A stretch of 64,000 nt of DNA from an uncultured Clostridia bacterium (GTDB taxonomy: Bacteria > Bacillota > Clostridia > Monoglobales > Monoglobaceae): NCBI GenBank assembly GCA_947589045.1, contig CANQBQ010000001.1, positions 62,001 to 126,000 of the forward strand, written 5' to 3'. The notes under the pieces were generated by a model. That model worked only from the letters and a program-made list of their open reading frames with translations. It was not told where the DNA came from and ran no database searches. Shown piece by piece: positions 42,801 to 50,425 of this stretch. The position numbers and the translations under genes were made by a program. How positions within the stretch are numbered: position 1 is the stretch's first letter; each line of letters begins with the position of its first letter.

Positions 42801-42809
42801 AATAAATAT

Positions 42810-42874
42810 TTTTATGTACTTTTCTTAATGTTAAGAAAAGTACGAAAAGAAGCATTTAGGGGCAAGCCCCTAAA
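42810..42874 (-). repeat. Intergenic repeat family 1, copy B
   Basis: Palindrome GTACTTTTCTTA/TAAGAAAAGTAC at 42816-42843, then GAAAAGAA, then the hairpin TTTAGGGGC-AA-GCCCCTAAA (42855-42874). It is the reverse-complement arrangement of 18985-19044. The palindrome is conserved while the GC hairpin differs in sequence but not in shape. Confidence 0.7.
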
Positions 42875-42993
42875 AACCCCGCCGCGCATAAGACTGATGT
42901 CTAAAATGCGCGGCTAAAACCCAAGGACGGTAAGGTTGATACCTGATTTTATCGTTTCTAAATTAAGTTTTCGTATGATTGCATCCACGACGG

Positions 42994-43016
42994 GCGAACA
43001 CGGTTCGCCCCTACAT
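42994..43016 (+). repeat. Intergenic repeat family 3, copy A
   Basis: A 23-base stretch containing GCGAACACGGTTCGCC and ending CCCTACAT, identical to 49441-49463. It forms a small hairpin (GCGAAC/GTTCGC). In both places a family 2 copy is close by, but their relative orientation differs. Confidence 0.75.
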
Positions 43017-43075
43017 CAGCGCAACTCGCGTTTTGCGACGAGCGCCCTCGACACACCGAGCGATAAATAATTTTG

Positions 43076-43107
43076 CCCCGCGCAACCGCGCGGGGTAAGT
43101 TTTTTGT
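43076..43107 (+). terminator. Intrinsic terminator before the first LRR leader
   Basis: CCCCGCGC (43076-43083), loop AACC, GCGCGGGG (43088-43095), then TAAG and six T. It insulates the LRR promoter that begins two bases later. Confidence 0.85.
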
Positions 43108-43108
43108 G

Positions 43109-43468
43109 TTGATTTTTCTCAATAGTGTGGTATAATAACATTACCACATTTTTTATTATTATATAATTTAATAACGCTATATTGGCTTTGAACTTCACAA
43201 CTTTAAACCTGTTGTGTAAAAGTTTGTGTTTTGTTAAAAACGCAGGCTGAAATTTTATAGAGATACTTTTGCACACAAGGTTTTTGGTTGAGCAGCGTTT
43301 CTTTATATAATAATAAAAATGTGTGGTAACATTAAATCTAAGCTGCGTTTTTGGTGCGTGGCGTAGATTTATGCCCGCATTTTTTGTTTGCGTGAGTTTT
43401 TCGGAAAGGAGACGCGGCACGCAAACCGTAATTTGCGGAAAAGATTTACAAAAGAAAGGACAGAGCTT
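43109..43468 (+). promoter_or_regulatory. Promoter and attenuator-like leader of the first LRR gene (copy A)
   Basis: Promoter TTGATT (43109-43114), 16-base spacer, TATAAT (43131-43136). The leader of about 330 bases folds as a long closing helix (43141-43166 with 43303-43329, about 25 bp), an inner hairpin CACAAC/GTTGTG (43196-43216) and a conserved TTAAAAACGC near 43233. Then comes a switch: AAATCTA (43334-43340) can pair with TAGATTT (43364-43370), or TGCGTGGC (43355-43362) can pair with GCCCGCA (43373-43379) followed by six T, an intrinsic terminator. A 9-bp helix GTTTGCGTG/CACGCAAAC (43386-43394 with 43418-43426) competes with CGCAAA/TTTGCG. The same layout precedes the second LRR gene. 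The ligand or sensor is unknown. Confidence 0.65.
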
Positions 43469-45337
43469 ATGAAAAAATTTTTATCGGTAATTTTATGCGC
43501 GATTATGATTTTGCCGGCAATTCCAATCACGGTGGGTGCGGAAACTCAAGGATATTATACCTATAAGATTTCAGACGGTAAAGCAACAATTACGGATGTT
43601 GATACATCAATTTCCGGTAATGTAATTATACCGCAAATTCTTGGGGGTTGCCCTGTCACGGGTATAGGCTTTAGTTCATTTGCGCAATGCAAAAATATTG
43701 TAAATGTCGTTATACCAAATGGCGTTACAAATATAGAGCAAACCGCATTTTCGAGTTGTAGCAAATTGGAAAAAGTTACCATTCCTGATAGTGTAATCAA
43801 TATAGGACCTGGAGCGTTTCAGCTTACAAAAATAGCAAATGACAAAAATAATTGGCAGAATGGTGGTTTGTATATCGGAAAATATCTTATAACGGTTGGA
43901 GACGTGCCTAAAGACGAGGTGGAAACATTTGAAATAAAAAACGGAACTCGTTGTATTGCTGGAGGAGCCTTTTCCGGCTGTACCAATCTTAAAAATATAA
44001 GCGTGCCAAACAGTGTAATAGGAATTGGCGATAGTGCATTTTCTGGTTGTGCAAGTCTTACAAGCATAGACATACCACGCGGCTTAATAAACATCGGCTA
44101 TAAAGCGTTTGCTTCTTGTTGTAGCTTGGAAAACATAACAATCCCCGACAGCGTAACGAGCATTGGCGATGGCGCTTTTAGCGGGTGCATTAATCTTACA
44201 AGCATAAATATATCAAATGGTGTAAATAGTATTGGCAAGAATGCATTTGCCGATTGCAGTGGATTGATAAGTGTGATAATCCCCGACAGCGTAACAAGTA
44301 TTGGTTATGATGCGTTTTCCGGATGTACTGGTTTACAAAATGTTACTCTTTCAGGAAATATTAATGTTTTAAGCGCTTTAGGTTTTGAAACATGTGAAAA
44401 TCTTAAAAGTGTTGTTATAGGCGACGGAACAACAATTATTGAACATGGAGCATTCTACGGATGTAAAAGTATTAAGGAAGTAAAAGTTCCGAAAAGCGTA
44501 CAAACGATAAATGATATAGCTTTTGCAAATTGCGGAAATTTAAATATAACAGTAGAGGAAAATAACCCGTATTACAGCAGTATAGAAGGGGTATTGTTTA
44601 ATAAAGACAAAACCAAGATAATAGCATATGCCAAAGATAAATCACAACCCAAATATTCAATACCAGTCAGTACTACAAGCATTGATAGGTATGCGTTTGA
44701 CGATTGCAGTAGTTTAACAAGTGTCACAATACCGAACAGCGTCACAAGCATTGGCGAGAGTGCGTTTTACGGTTGCAATAATTTAATCAACATAACTATA
44801 CCGAATGGAGTTACAGAAATTTTGGAATATACATTTACTGATTGCTCAAGTCTTAAAAAAATAGCTTTGCCTAAAAGCCTAAAAACGGTTGGGCGTGTAG
44901 CGTTTGATGGCTGTCTCAGTTTAACAGATGTATATTACGACGGAAGCGAGGAAGAATGGAATAAAATTGAAATAAGCAGAGGTACAACAGAACTTGGCGG
45001 AGATAATAGCACCTTGACCAATGCCACGATACATTATAATTCGGGAACAGATACCGAGCCGACAAAGTTTGCCGGTGTGCCGACGGTGAGTGCGGGAAAC
45101 GGAGTATATAACGTTTCGGCTACGCTTCAGGATATAGACAAAAGCTGTGTTATGGTAGCGGCTGTATATAACGGCAGGAAGCTGGCGGGAGTAAAAATTA
45201 TAAATTTATCCAAGGGGCAGACAAGTGCGGTCGCTTCGGTGAGCGCTGTCCGCGCGGACACCGCAAAAGTGTGCATATGGGACAGTGCAAAAAATATGAA
45301 GCCGCTATGCGAGCCGAAAATAATTACTATAAAATAA
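43469..45337 (+). CDS. Secreted BspA-type leucine-rich-repeat protein (first copy)
   Basis: A 622-residue exported protein. It starts at the ATG at 43469 (AAAGAAAGGA box), giving signal peptide MKKFLSVILCAIMILPAIPI followed by TVGAET. Many 23-residue LRR_5 repeats (pattern I-P-x-S-V-T-S-I-G-x-x-A-F-x-G-C-x-x-L) fill residues about 45-520, ending with the usual BspA cap VYYDGSEEEWNKI. The C-terminal 85 residues are the shared module ending KVCIWDSAKNMKPLCEPK. BspA proteins bind host or microbial surface molecules in Bacteroides and Trichomonas; the ligand here is unknown. It is AT-rich relative to neighbours, which suggests acquisition or relaxed codon use. Confidence 0.9.
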   Translation: MKKFLSVILCAIMILPAIPITVGAETQGYYTYKISDGKATITDVDTSISGNVIIPQILGGCPVTGIGFSSFAQCKNIVNVVIPNGVTNIEQTAFSSCSKLEKVTIPDSVINIGPGAFQLTKIANDKNNWQNGGLYIGKYLITVGDVPKDEVETFEIKNGTRCIAGGAFSGCTNLKNISVPNSVIGIGDSAFSGCASLTSIDIPRGLINIGYKAFASCCSLENITIPDSVTSIGDGAFSGCINLTSINISNGVNSIGKNAFADCSGLISVIIPDSVTSIGYDAFSGCTGLQNVTLSGNINVLSALGFETCENLKSVVIGDGTTIIEHGAFYGCKSIKEVKVPKSVQTINDIAFANCGNLNITVEENNPYYSSIEGVLFNKDKTKIIAYAKDKSQPKYSIPVSTTSIDRYAFDDCSSLTSVTIPNSVTSIGESAFYGCNNLINITIPNGVTEILEYTFTDCSSLKKIALPKSLKTVGRVAFDGCLSLTDVYYDGSEEEWNKIEISRGTTELGGDNSTLTNATIHYNSGTDTEPTKFAGVPTVSAGNGVYNVSATLQDIDKSCVMVAAVYNGRKLAGVKIINLSKGQTSAVASVSAVRADTAKVCIWDSAKNMKPLCEPKIITIK

Positions 45338-45374
45338 ATATATTGTGGAAATGAAAATTCAAAATAATACAAAG

Positions 45375-45405
45375 AACTCGGAGCGGAAATCCGCTCCGAG
45401 TTTTT
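45375..45405. terminator. Bidirectional terminator between convergent genes
   Basis: AACTCGGAGCGG pairs with CCGCTCCGAGTT around AAAT, with T residues on the plus side and A residues upstream. It serves the LRR gene (plus) and possibly the small minus-strand gene. Confidence 0.85.
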
Positions 45406-45413
45406 AGGTGCTT

Positions 45414-45698
45414 TTACGCCACAAAGGAGCTTTTTTCAAAGTCGGCAATTCTCTCGTCCGCCTGTTCGCGCGTGAGATAGCCGCAAAGGACAAGTAAATC
45501 GAGGTTATTCAAAAGCGTTCCCATAACGCTTTCTTTATATTCGTTGTACTTCCCGAATGTCTTTGCGATTTGCCACGGCGTTTTTCCGCTTTCAATCAGC
45601 CCTTCGACCTCGGCTTCCGAAAGGTTTATTATTTTTGCAAGACGCGATACTGCGCTGTCCGCATTTTCCGAGCGATAAATACTTTTGTTTTCGTCCAT
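45414..45698 (-). CDS. Small hypothetical protein
   Basis: A 94-residue acidic, helical, soluble protein. The middle has LSEAEVEGLIESGKTPWQIA, a pattern seen in DUF2680-like repeats where short helices follow an ESGKT(P/L)-x-QIA turn, and the C-terminus YLTREQADERIADFEKS fits the same type. No signal peptide in this frame. The ATG at 45698 follows a GGAGGC-type box. Function unknown; the family resemblance is weak. Confidence 0.65.
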   Translation of the reverse strand: MDENKSIYRSENADSAVSRLAKIINLSEAEVEGLIESGKTPWQIAKTFGKYNEYKESVMGTLLNNLDLLVLCGYLTREQADERIADFEKSSFVA

Positions 45699-45838
45699 AT
45701 TCCTTCGCCTCCAGATTTTGTAAATGTCTTTATATATATATTAACCAAAATGTGTTAATAAAATATGAAATATATATTAAAACAAGCTAAAATTTTTTTA
45801 TCATTTTTGTTACATATTTACAGAAAACTTCAAAAAAT

Positions 45839-45867
45839 TTGCATTATCATAAGTTTTGTGATACAAT
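45839..45867 (+). promoter_or_regulatory. Promoter of the GH73 gene
   Basis: TTGCAT (45839-45844), 17-base spacer, TACAAT (45862-45867). The predicted start near 45874 leaves a leader of about 50 bases that contains the 22-base repeat at 45886-45907. Confidence 0.7.
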
Positions 45868-45885
45868 ATAGTCAAATTTTTTTCA

Positions 45886-45907
45886 AAGGCAAATAAAGCC
45901 GATATTT
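45886..45907. repeat. 22-base repeat shared with the FMN-riboswitch region, copy A
   Basis: Exact match to 49061-49082. The core GGCAAATAAAGCC is a 3-bp mini-hairpin. This copy is in the 5' leader of the GH73 gene just before the ribosome-binding site; the other lies between the riboswitch aptamer and its terminator, in antisense orientation to that transcript. Confidence 0.7.
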
Positions 45908-45925
45908 AAGGAAGTGATTTGAGAC

Positions 45926-46903
45926 TTGAATACAAAGACTGTTTTTAAGAAAATTACAAAGATAATTATAGCGGTGCTTGTCATTGCGGGCTCGATTACC
46001 AATATAATATCTGCTACGGCGGGTTCCGTTACTTTGGATGTTGCGGCTTCAAATTCGGCGATTTCGGTGGACGGTATCCCCACGATGCTGTCAGGCTACA
46101 AGATTGGCGGCAGCAACTACTGCAAGATACGCGACATAGCTTCGGTTATGAACGGCACCACGGGCGAGTTTGACGTTTCGTATTCGCAAGAATACGGCAC
46201 ACTGATAAATGCGGCAACCCCGTATCTCGGCGAGGTAAACGAGCTGAAAAAGCCTGACGCGGCAAGCAGCGTAACTCCTCATACCTCGACGGTTACGTTA
46301 AACGGTGAGCAGGTTTTGAGCTTATCGACGTTTTTGATTGACGGCGAGTACTATTACAAGCTGAAGGATATAGCCGACTGCCTCGGTTACGAGCTTGTGA
46401 CGGCCGACTCCATAAGTGTGGACATCATAACCAAAAACAGCATTTGCGCGACGGCGGTATTGCCGCAGGCAAGCCCTACATATGACGCGTTTTCAAAGAC
46501 CAATCTTTCGGCGGCTCAGTTTGAAAAAATGGTCTACGGAACCGGTCTTGCGGGACTCGGACCTTGTTTTTACGCGATGGAGCGGGACGCGGACATAAAC
46601 GGACTTTTTGCGCTCGCGGTAGCCTGTGAGGAGTCCGGCTCGGGTACGAGCGGTCTTGCGCGCGAGGATAACAATTTTTACGGTCTGACCGCGCTCGGCG
46701 GCGGCTGGCGTTCTTTCCCGACAAGGAGCGAGGGAATACAGTATTTTAAGACATACATAACTTCAAGCCTTTACGCGGGCAAGAGCATTTATGAAATATC
46801 TCAGACCTATTGCCCCGGCAACGATGAGTGGGTGGGAAAGATACAGAGGTTTATGCTTGAAAAGTACGCTCTGATCGACCCGTCTGTATTGGAAACCGAT
46901 TAA
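45926..46903 (+). CDS. Secreted GH73-type N-acetylglucosaminidase with stalk domain
   Basis: A 325-residue exported autolysin-type protein. It uses a TTG start; an alternative is not evident. Signal anchor about 8-32 (IIIAVLVIAGSITNIISATA). Residues about 45-180 resemble the copper-amine-oxidase N-terminal/stalk fold seen in Clostridia envelope proteins (YCKIRDIASVM, YYKLKDIADCLGYEL). The C-terminal domain (about 195-320) is glucosaminidase-like, with the catalytic Glu in ACEESGSGTSGLA near residue 234 and NNFYGLTA. It should hydrolyse peptidoglycan glycan strands during growth or separation. Confidence 0.87.
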   Translation: MNTKTVFKKITKIIIAVLVIAGSITNIISATAGSVTLDVAASNSAISVDGIPTMLSGYKIGGSNYCKIRDIASVMNGTTGEFDVSYSQEYGTLINAATPYLGEVNELKKPDAASSVTPHTSTVTLNGEQVLSLSTFLIDGEYYYKLKDIADCLGYELVTADSISVDIITKNSICATAVLPQASPTYDAFSKTNLSAAQFEKMVYGTGLAGLGPCFYAMERDADINGLFALAVACEESGSGTSGLAREDNNFYGLTALGGGWRSFPTRSEGIQYFKTYITSSLYAGKSIYEISQTYCPGNDEWVGKIQRFMLEKYALIDPSVLETD

Positions 46904-46941
46904 GAATATTATAAATAATCGAATTTTTTGGGGGAATAAAA

Positions 46942-48315
46942 ATGAAAAAGATAATTTCGGTTTTGCTTTCTGCGGCGATGCTTTTGTCGTTTGCAATTTC
47001 GGCATCGGCGGAGCCTGAGCCGGCGCCTCAGATAAAGGTCGTTATCGACGGCTCGGAAATGACCTTCGGCGATGACATTCCGATGAGCGACGACTTCCAC
47101 ACTCTCATACCTGTCCGCGCGATTTTTGAAAAGCTCGGCGCGGCGGTAAGATGGGAGAATGACACCGAGACGGTCGTGGCTTCGACCGAGGACAAGACGG
47201 TTACGGTGCAGGTTGACAGTATGACGATGGTCGTGAACGACGAAGTTGTGACGCTCGACGTTCCCGCGCGTCTTATAGGCGAATTTACATATATTCCGCT
47301 CCGCGCGGTGTTTGAAGCATTTGACGCGGATGTTCAGTGGGACGAGGACAGTCAGACGGTCACTATAACAACGCTTGAAAATCAGGCTATCCCGAACAAT
47401 TTGCCGACCTCGATAAGCGACGGCGACGACGTGCTTATCAAGGTTGGAAACACAGAGATAACCAAGCAGGATTTCAGGCAGTACCTGGTTCGGGCGAACT
47501 CGCAGATATATAACGAGTTTATCATCAAGAACCAAATATCCGACGAGCACGAGCTGGACAGCAAGTTCTCGTGGACCGACGAAAACATAAGCCGTGCGAA
47601 GGAAATCGCGCTTAAAGATGCAACCGACGCGGCGGTTCTTTTAGATCTTGCCGAGCAGAACGGCGTAACTCTTTCGGATGAGGACAAGGCGACCATAGAC
47701 AGCTATGTGGAGAGCATAAAGGAGTACTACGGAAGCGACTACGAGAACGCGGTCAAGTCAAACGGATTTGCCACCGAAGAGGACTTCGTAAAGGCGCTGC
47801 AGCGTTCTCATATTGCGGGTGATATGGCGGCGAAGATTTCCGAGAACCCCGAAAAATACACAGGCGGCAAGGACGTATCGAAATATGCCGACGAAAGCAC
47901 GGTTTCGGCTCAGCACGTTCTCATAGCGTTTGACTACACCGACGAGAACGGCAAGGACGCCGAGAGGACTGACGAGGAGGCTCTTTCGCTCGCAAAAACT
48001 GTAAAGAAAAAGGCAGACGGCGGCGAGAACTTCGGCAAGCTGATGGAGAAGTATAACGACGATCCCGGCGAGCCTGAGGAGGGCTACACCTTCGGAAAGG
48101 GCGAAATGGTGCCCGAATTTGAGGACGCGGCTTTCGCGCTTAAAATAGGCGAAATAAGCGACCCCGTTAAAACGATATATGGTTATCATATAATAAAGCG
48201 TGTTGCGGGAATAAACGAGATTTTGGGCTTTATCGAGGAAAATACCAAGGTTGAGGTCGATAACGACGCTCTCGCAGGCATACCGATTGAGCTTGCGGCC
48301 GAAAGACCGTACTAA
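46942..48315 (+). CDS. Exported parvulin-type peptidyl-prolyl isomerase (PrsA-like) with stalk domain
   Basis: A 457-residue exported foldase. Signal peptide about 1-23 (no lipobox, unlike B. subtilis PrsA). Copper-amine-oxidase N-terminal-like domain about 30-145 (TLIPVRAIFEKLGAAVRWEN; TYIPLRAVFEAFDADVQWDE). SurA-type chaperone helices about 165-305. Rotamase domain about 320-425 (SAQHVLIAFDY, MEKYNDDPGE, GYTFGKGEMVPEFEDAAFAL, GYHIIKRV). It probably helps folding of the large exported enzymes. It starts 38 bases after the GH73 gene, likely co-transcribed, and ends at a strong terminator. Confidence 0.9.
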   Translation: MKKIISVLLSAAMLLSFAISASAEPEPAPQIKVVIDGSEMTFGDDIPMSDDFHTLIPVRAIFEKLGAAVRWENDTETVVASTEDKTVTVQVDSMTMVVNDEVVTLDVPARLIGEFTYIPLRAVFEAFDADVQWDEDSQTVTITTLENQAIPNNLPTSISDGDDVLIKVGNTEITKQDFRQYLVRANSQIYNEFIIKNQISDEHELDSKFSWTDENISRAKEIALKDATDAAVLLDLAEQNGVTLSDEDKATIDSYVESIKEYYGSDYENAVKSNGFATEEDFVKALQRSHIAGDMAAKISENPEKYTGGKDVSKYADESTVSAQHVLIAFDYTDENGKDAERTDEEALSLAKTVKKKADGGENFGKLMEKYNDDPGEPEEGYTFGKGEMVPEFEDAAFALKIGEISDPVKTIYGYHIIKRVAGINEILGFIEENTKVEVDNDALAGIPIELAAERPY

Positions 48316-48335
48316 AAAAATAGAAATAAAAAAAT

Positions 48336-48366
48336 AAAAATGCTCGGCATTCAGCCGAGCATTTTT
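48336..48366. terminator. Terminator between PrsA-like and ribU genes
   Basis: AAAAATGCTCGGC, loop ATTCA, GCCGAGCATTTTT; usable in both directions for the two convergent genes. Confidence 0.95.
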
Positions 48367-48377
48367 GCGTGCGTCAT

Positions 48378-48995
48378 TTACTGCTTTATCAAAATATTTT
48401 TCAGCCTCTTGTATGTGAAGAAGGTGAGGATTGACAAAGCGCCGTATTTTACAAGGTTAAACGGCAGTACCGAGAAAATCATAAGCGTAAACAGGTTTGT
48501 GATATGGCTGTTTATCGCGGTTCCCATTCCCACGATTGCATCGAGAGGTATGCCGTAGAGCGTCGAATAAAACGGAAAATTCAAAAAGAGATTTACGAAT
48601 ATCGACACTATCGAAACGAATACCGTTCCGCACGCAAGGGACAGCACCGCGCCGCTCTTGCCCTTTTTGAAGCGGTAGACAAGCGCGCACGACCAGAGAT
48701 ATGCGAGGGTCACGATAAAGTCCGCAATCTCGCCCACAAACATAGTTGTCGTGCCTTTAAACACGAGCTTTAGCAGAATTTTAATGAGTGCGGTGGCTGT
48801 ACCGGCGATAGGTCCGAGGATGAATGTCGAGAGAATGACCGCTAAATTTGAAAAGTCCATCTCCAGAAACGACGGCGCAAACGGGAGCGGAAATTCGAGC
48901 ACCACCATCAAAACCGCGCCGACCGCGCCGAATACCGCGACCATCACCATATTTTTCGTTGAAAATTTCTTTTTTCTTTGCAGTTCGTTTTCCAT
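48378..48995 (-). CDS. ribU: Riboflavin ECF transporter substrate-binding protein
   Basis: A 205-residue membrane S-component with six predicted helices. Early residues VMVAVFGAVGAVLMVVLEFP and FLEMDFSNLAVILSTFILGP match the RibU type (the D-F-S-N/D-L motif follows helix 1). It binds riboflavin and works with the shared EcfA-EcfA'-EcfT module encoded elsewhere. The FMN riboswitch immediately upstream confirms the substrate class. A GGAGGC box precedes the ATG at 48995. Confidence 0.93.
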   Translation of the reverse strand: MENELQRKKKFSTKNMVMVAVFGAVGAVLMVVLEFPLPFAPSFLEMDFSNLAVILSTFILGPIAGTATALIKILLKLVFKGTTTMFVGEIADFIVTLAYLWSCALVYRFKKGKSGAVLSLACGTVFVSIVSIFVNLFLNFPFYSTLYGIPLDAIVGMGTAINSHITNLFTLMIFSVLPFNLVKYGALSILTFFTYKRLKNILIKQ

Positions 48996-49013
48996 AAGTC
49001 TGCCTCCTGAAAT

Positions 49014-49054
49014 AAAAAATTCGCATCTGAAAGAGGATGTCTTTCGAGTGCGAA
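49014..49054 (-). terminator. Expression-platform terminator of the FMN riboswitch
   Basis: On the minus strand TTCGCA-CTC-GAAAGA pairs with TCTTTC-AGA-TGCGAA, followed by six T. It lies between the aptamer and the ribU start, so FMN binding would end transcription here. Confidence 0.8.
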
Positions 49055-49060
49055 AAAATT

Positions 49061-49082
49061 AAGGCAAATAAAGCCGATATTT
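49061..49082. repeat. 22-base repeat, copy B
   Basis: Identical to 45886-45907. It is located between the FMN aptamer and its terminator. An exact 22-base match between two unrelated leaders is unlikely by chance. Confidence 0.7.
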
Positions 49083-49083
49083 T

Positions 49084-49218
49084 ATCTTCTTCCATCCAGA
49101 CTATACTGTTGGTTTTGGAATTTCACCAAATCCTGACTTGAACCTCTGCCAAGTCCTGCGCCGAAACGCTCGCGGACTGTACCGCCAATCGGGAATTTCA
49201 CCCTGCCCCGAAGACATA
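49084..49218 (-). promoter_or_regulatory. FMN riboswitch (RFN element)
   Basis: Read on the minus strand it begins TCTTCGGGGCAGGGTGAAAT and contains CCGATTGGCGGTACAGTCCG, GGATTTGGTGAAATTCC, CCAACAGTATAGTCTGGATG and ends GGAAGAAGAT. These are the conserved blocks of the RFN aptamer, including the closing helix TCTTC/GAAGA. It controls ribU by premature termination at the hairpin at 49014-49054. Confidence 0.97.
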
Positions 49219-49237
49219 CTATTCAGTTGTTAATATA

Positions 49238-49266
49238 ATTATATACCATATGCGGCATATTGTCAA
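49238..49266 (-). promoter_or_regulatory. Consensus promoter of the FMN riboswitch-ribU transcript
   Basis: On the minus strand TTGACA (49266-49261), 17-base spacer, TATAAT (49243-49238), about 20 bases before the aptamer. Confidence 0.88.
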
Positions 49267-49284
49267 CAAATAATTATTTATCAT

Positions 49285-49463
49285 TCGGTGCGTCGAGGGC
49301 GCCGCACCCTACAACCAAATTAGCGCGCTTTATTTTAACCGACAAAAATCCGAAGATTTTTGTCGGAGAGGAGCAAGTTTCCCGTAAAAGCGCAGACGCT
49401 CGCTTGCGGGCGGCGAAGCATAAAGGGAAACTTGCGACGAGCGAACACGGTTCGCCCCTACAT
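49285..49463. repeat. Composite structured intergenic repeat (families 2 and 3)
   Basis: It starts with the 30-base family 2 arm (49285-49314) and ends with the 23-base family 3 unit (49441-49463). Between them are a perfect 12-bp hairpin with CGAA loop (49339-49350 with 49355-49366, arm CCGACAAAAATC) and an 11-bp pair GCAAGTTTCCC (49373-49383) with GGGAAACTTGC (49425-49435). No coding capacity. Its two ends recur at 42994-43060 and at 19401. A dispersed, strongly folded element of unknown nature. Confidence 0.65.
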
Positions 49464-49526
49464 TAGAAAAATGTAACCGCTAAGTGTAGCGCGAAAAATA
49501 TTTAAGTATCGGGCAAAAAACAAGGC

Positions 49527-49557
49527 GACCGCGCGGAATTTTTGGTTCCGCGCGGTC
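49527..49557 (-). terminator. Terminator of the aquaporin gene
   Basis: A 12-bp stem GACCGCGCGGAA (49527-49538) with its complement (49546-49557); on the minus strand it is followed by GCCTTGTTTTTTG. Confidence 0.85.
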
Positions 49558-49589
49558 TGCCGAGTTAAATGCTTAATATTATTCCGATA

Positions 49590-50303
49590 TTATTCGTCGT
49601 CCGAAGCGAGAGCTTTGTAAACCAAAGCCGCCAAAATTCCGCCAACGAGGGGAGCGAGTATGAACACCCATACCTGCGCCATAGGAGCGTTGTCGCCCGC
49701 GAACAGCATCATAAGAGCGGGACCGAAGCTTCTGGCGGGGTTTACCGAGGTTCCCGTAAACGGAATACCGAGTATGTGAACCAGAGTAAGGGTAAGACCT
49801 ATAACTATGCCCGTCGTGGGAGCGTTCTCGGATTTCGAGGTAACGCCGATTATAGCGATAACGAAAACGAAGGTCAGAATAACCTCAACAAGCACAGCCT
49901 GCCACATATTTATGCCGAGCGCGCTCGCGTCTCCGAAGCCGTTTTGTCCGAGACCGTTCTGCGTACCTACGAGAGCGGTAAGGATAGCCGCGCCCGCGAT
50001 ACCGCCGAGGAACTGGGCGATTATGTAGCCGACAAAATCCTTGCCCGACATTCTGCCCGCCGCAAAGAGACCTATCGAAACAGCGGGGTTGATGTGGCAG
50101 CCCGAAATGTTACCGATAGAGTATGCCATCGCAACGATAACCAGTCCGAAAGCGAAAGCGATAAGGAGCGTCGAGAGCGCCAGCGCACTGCCCGAGCCCG
50201 CGATGCCCGCTTCACCGATAAGGGTGTTCGCCGCAACCGCGCTTCCGCAACCGAAGATTACCAATACCGCCGTACCGATAAATTCAGCCAAATACTTTTT
50301 CAT
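49590..50303 (-). CDS. Aquaporin / MIP family channel
   Basis: A 237-residue six-helix channel with both pore motifs, GCHINPAVS (first NPA) and TSVNPARSFGPAL (second NPA with the selectivity Arg). Sequence character (AEFIGTAVLVIFGCGSAVAA at the N-terminus, small residues at the narrow region) suits a water-type AqpZ rather than a glycerol facilitator, but substrate cannot be settled by eye. The start is the ATG at 50303 (GGAGG box) rather than the in-frame ATG at 50318. A promoter TTGAAT-16-TATAAT is present upstream on the minus strand (50365-50338). Confidence 0.93.
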   Translation of the reverse strand: MKKYLAEFIGTAVLVIFGCGSAVAANTLIGEAGIAGSGSALALSTLLIAFAFGLVIVAMAYSIGNISGCHINPAVSIGLFAAGRMSGKDFVGYIIAQFLGGIAGAAILTALVGTQNGLGQNGFGDASALGINMWQAVLVEVILTFVFVIAIIGVTSKSENAPTTGIVIGLTLTLVHILGIPFTGTSVNPARSFGPALMMLFAGDNAPMAQVWVFILAPLVGGILAALVYKALASDDE

Positions 50304-50425
50304 TTTAAAAACCTCCATAAACAGATTTTATATAAATATTATACAATATTTTCAAAAAAATTCAACTAATTTTGTTAAGATTTTACTATTTTTTAACACA
50401 AATGTAATGTAGGAGTGCGGTTATA

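Larger units (their letters stand above)
42801..43108. other. Repeat-bearing spacer upstream of the first LRR gene
   Basis: No gene is seen. It holds repeat family 1 copy B (42810-42874), repeat family 3 (42994-43016), a diverged inverted copy of repeat family 2 (43041-43060), and a terminator hairpin CCCCGCGC-AACC-GCGCGGGG with a T run (43076-43107), which may be the end of the antiporter transcript. Confidence 0.7.

Noticed and set aside
43125-43148. TGTGGTA...TACCACA over the -10 box as a protein operator
   Set aside because: Spacing between the half-sites differs between the two leader copies (9 against 24 bases), which does not suit a DNA-binding dimer; TACCACA is better explained as the 5' arm of the RNA closing helix.
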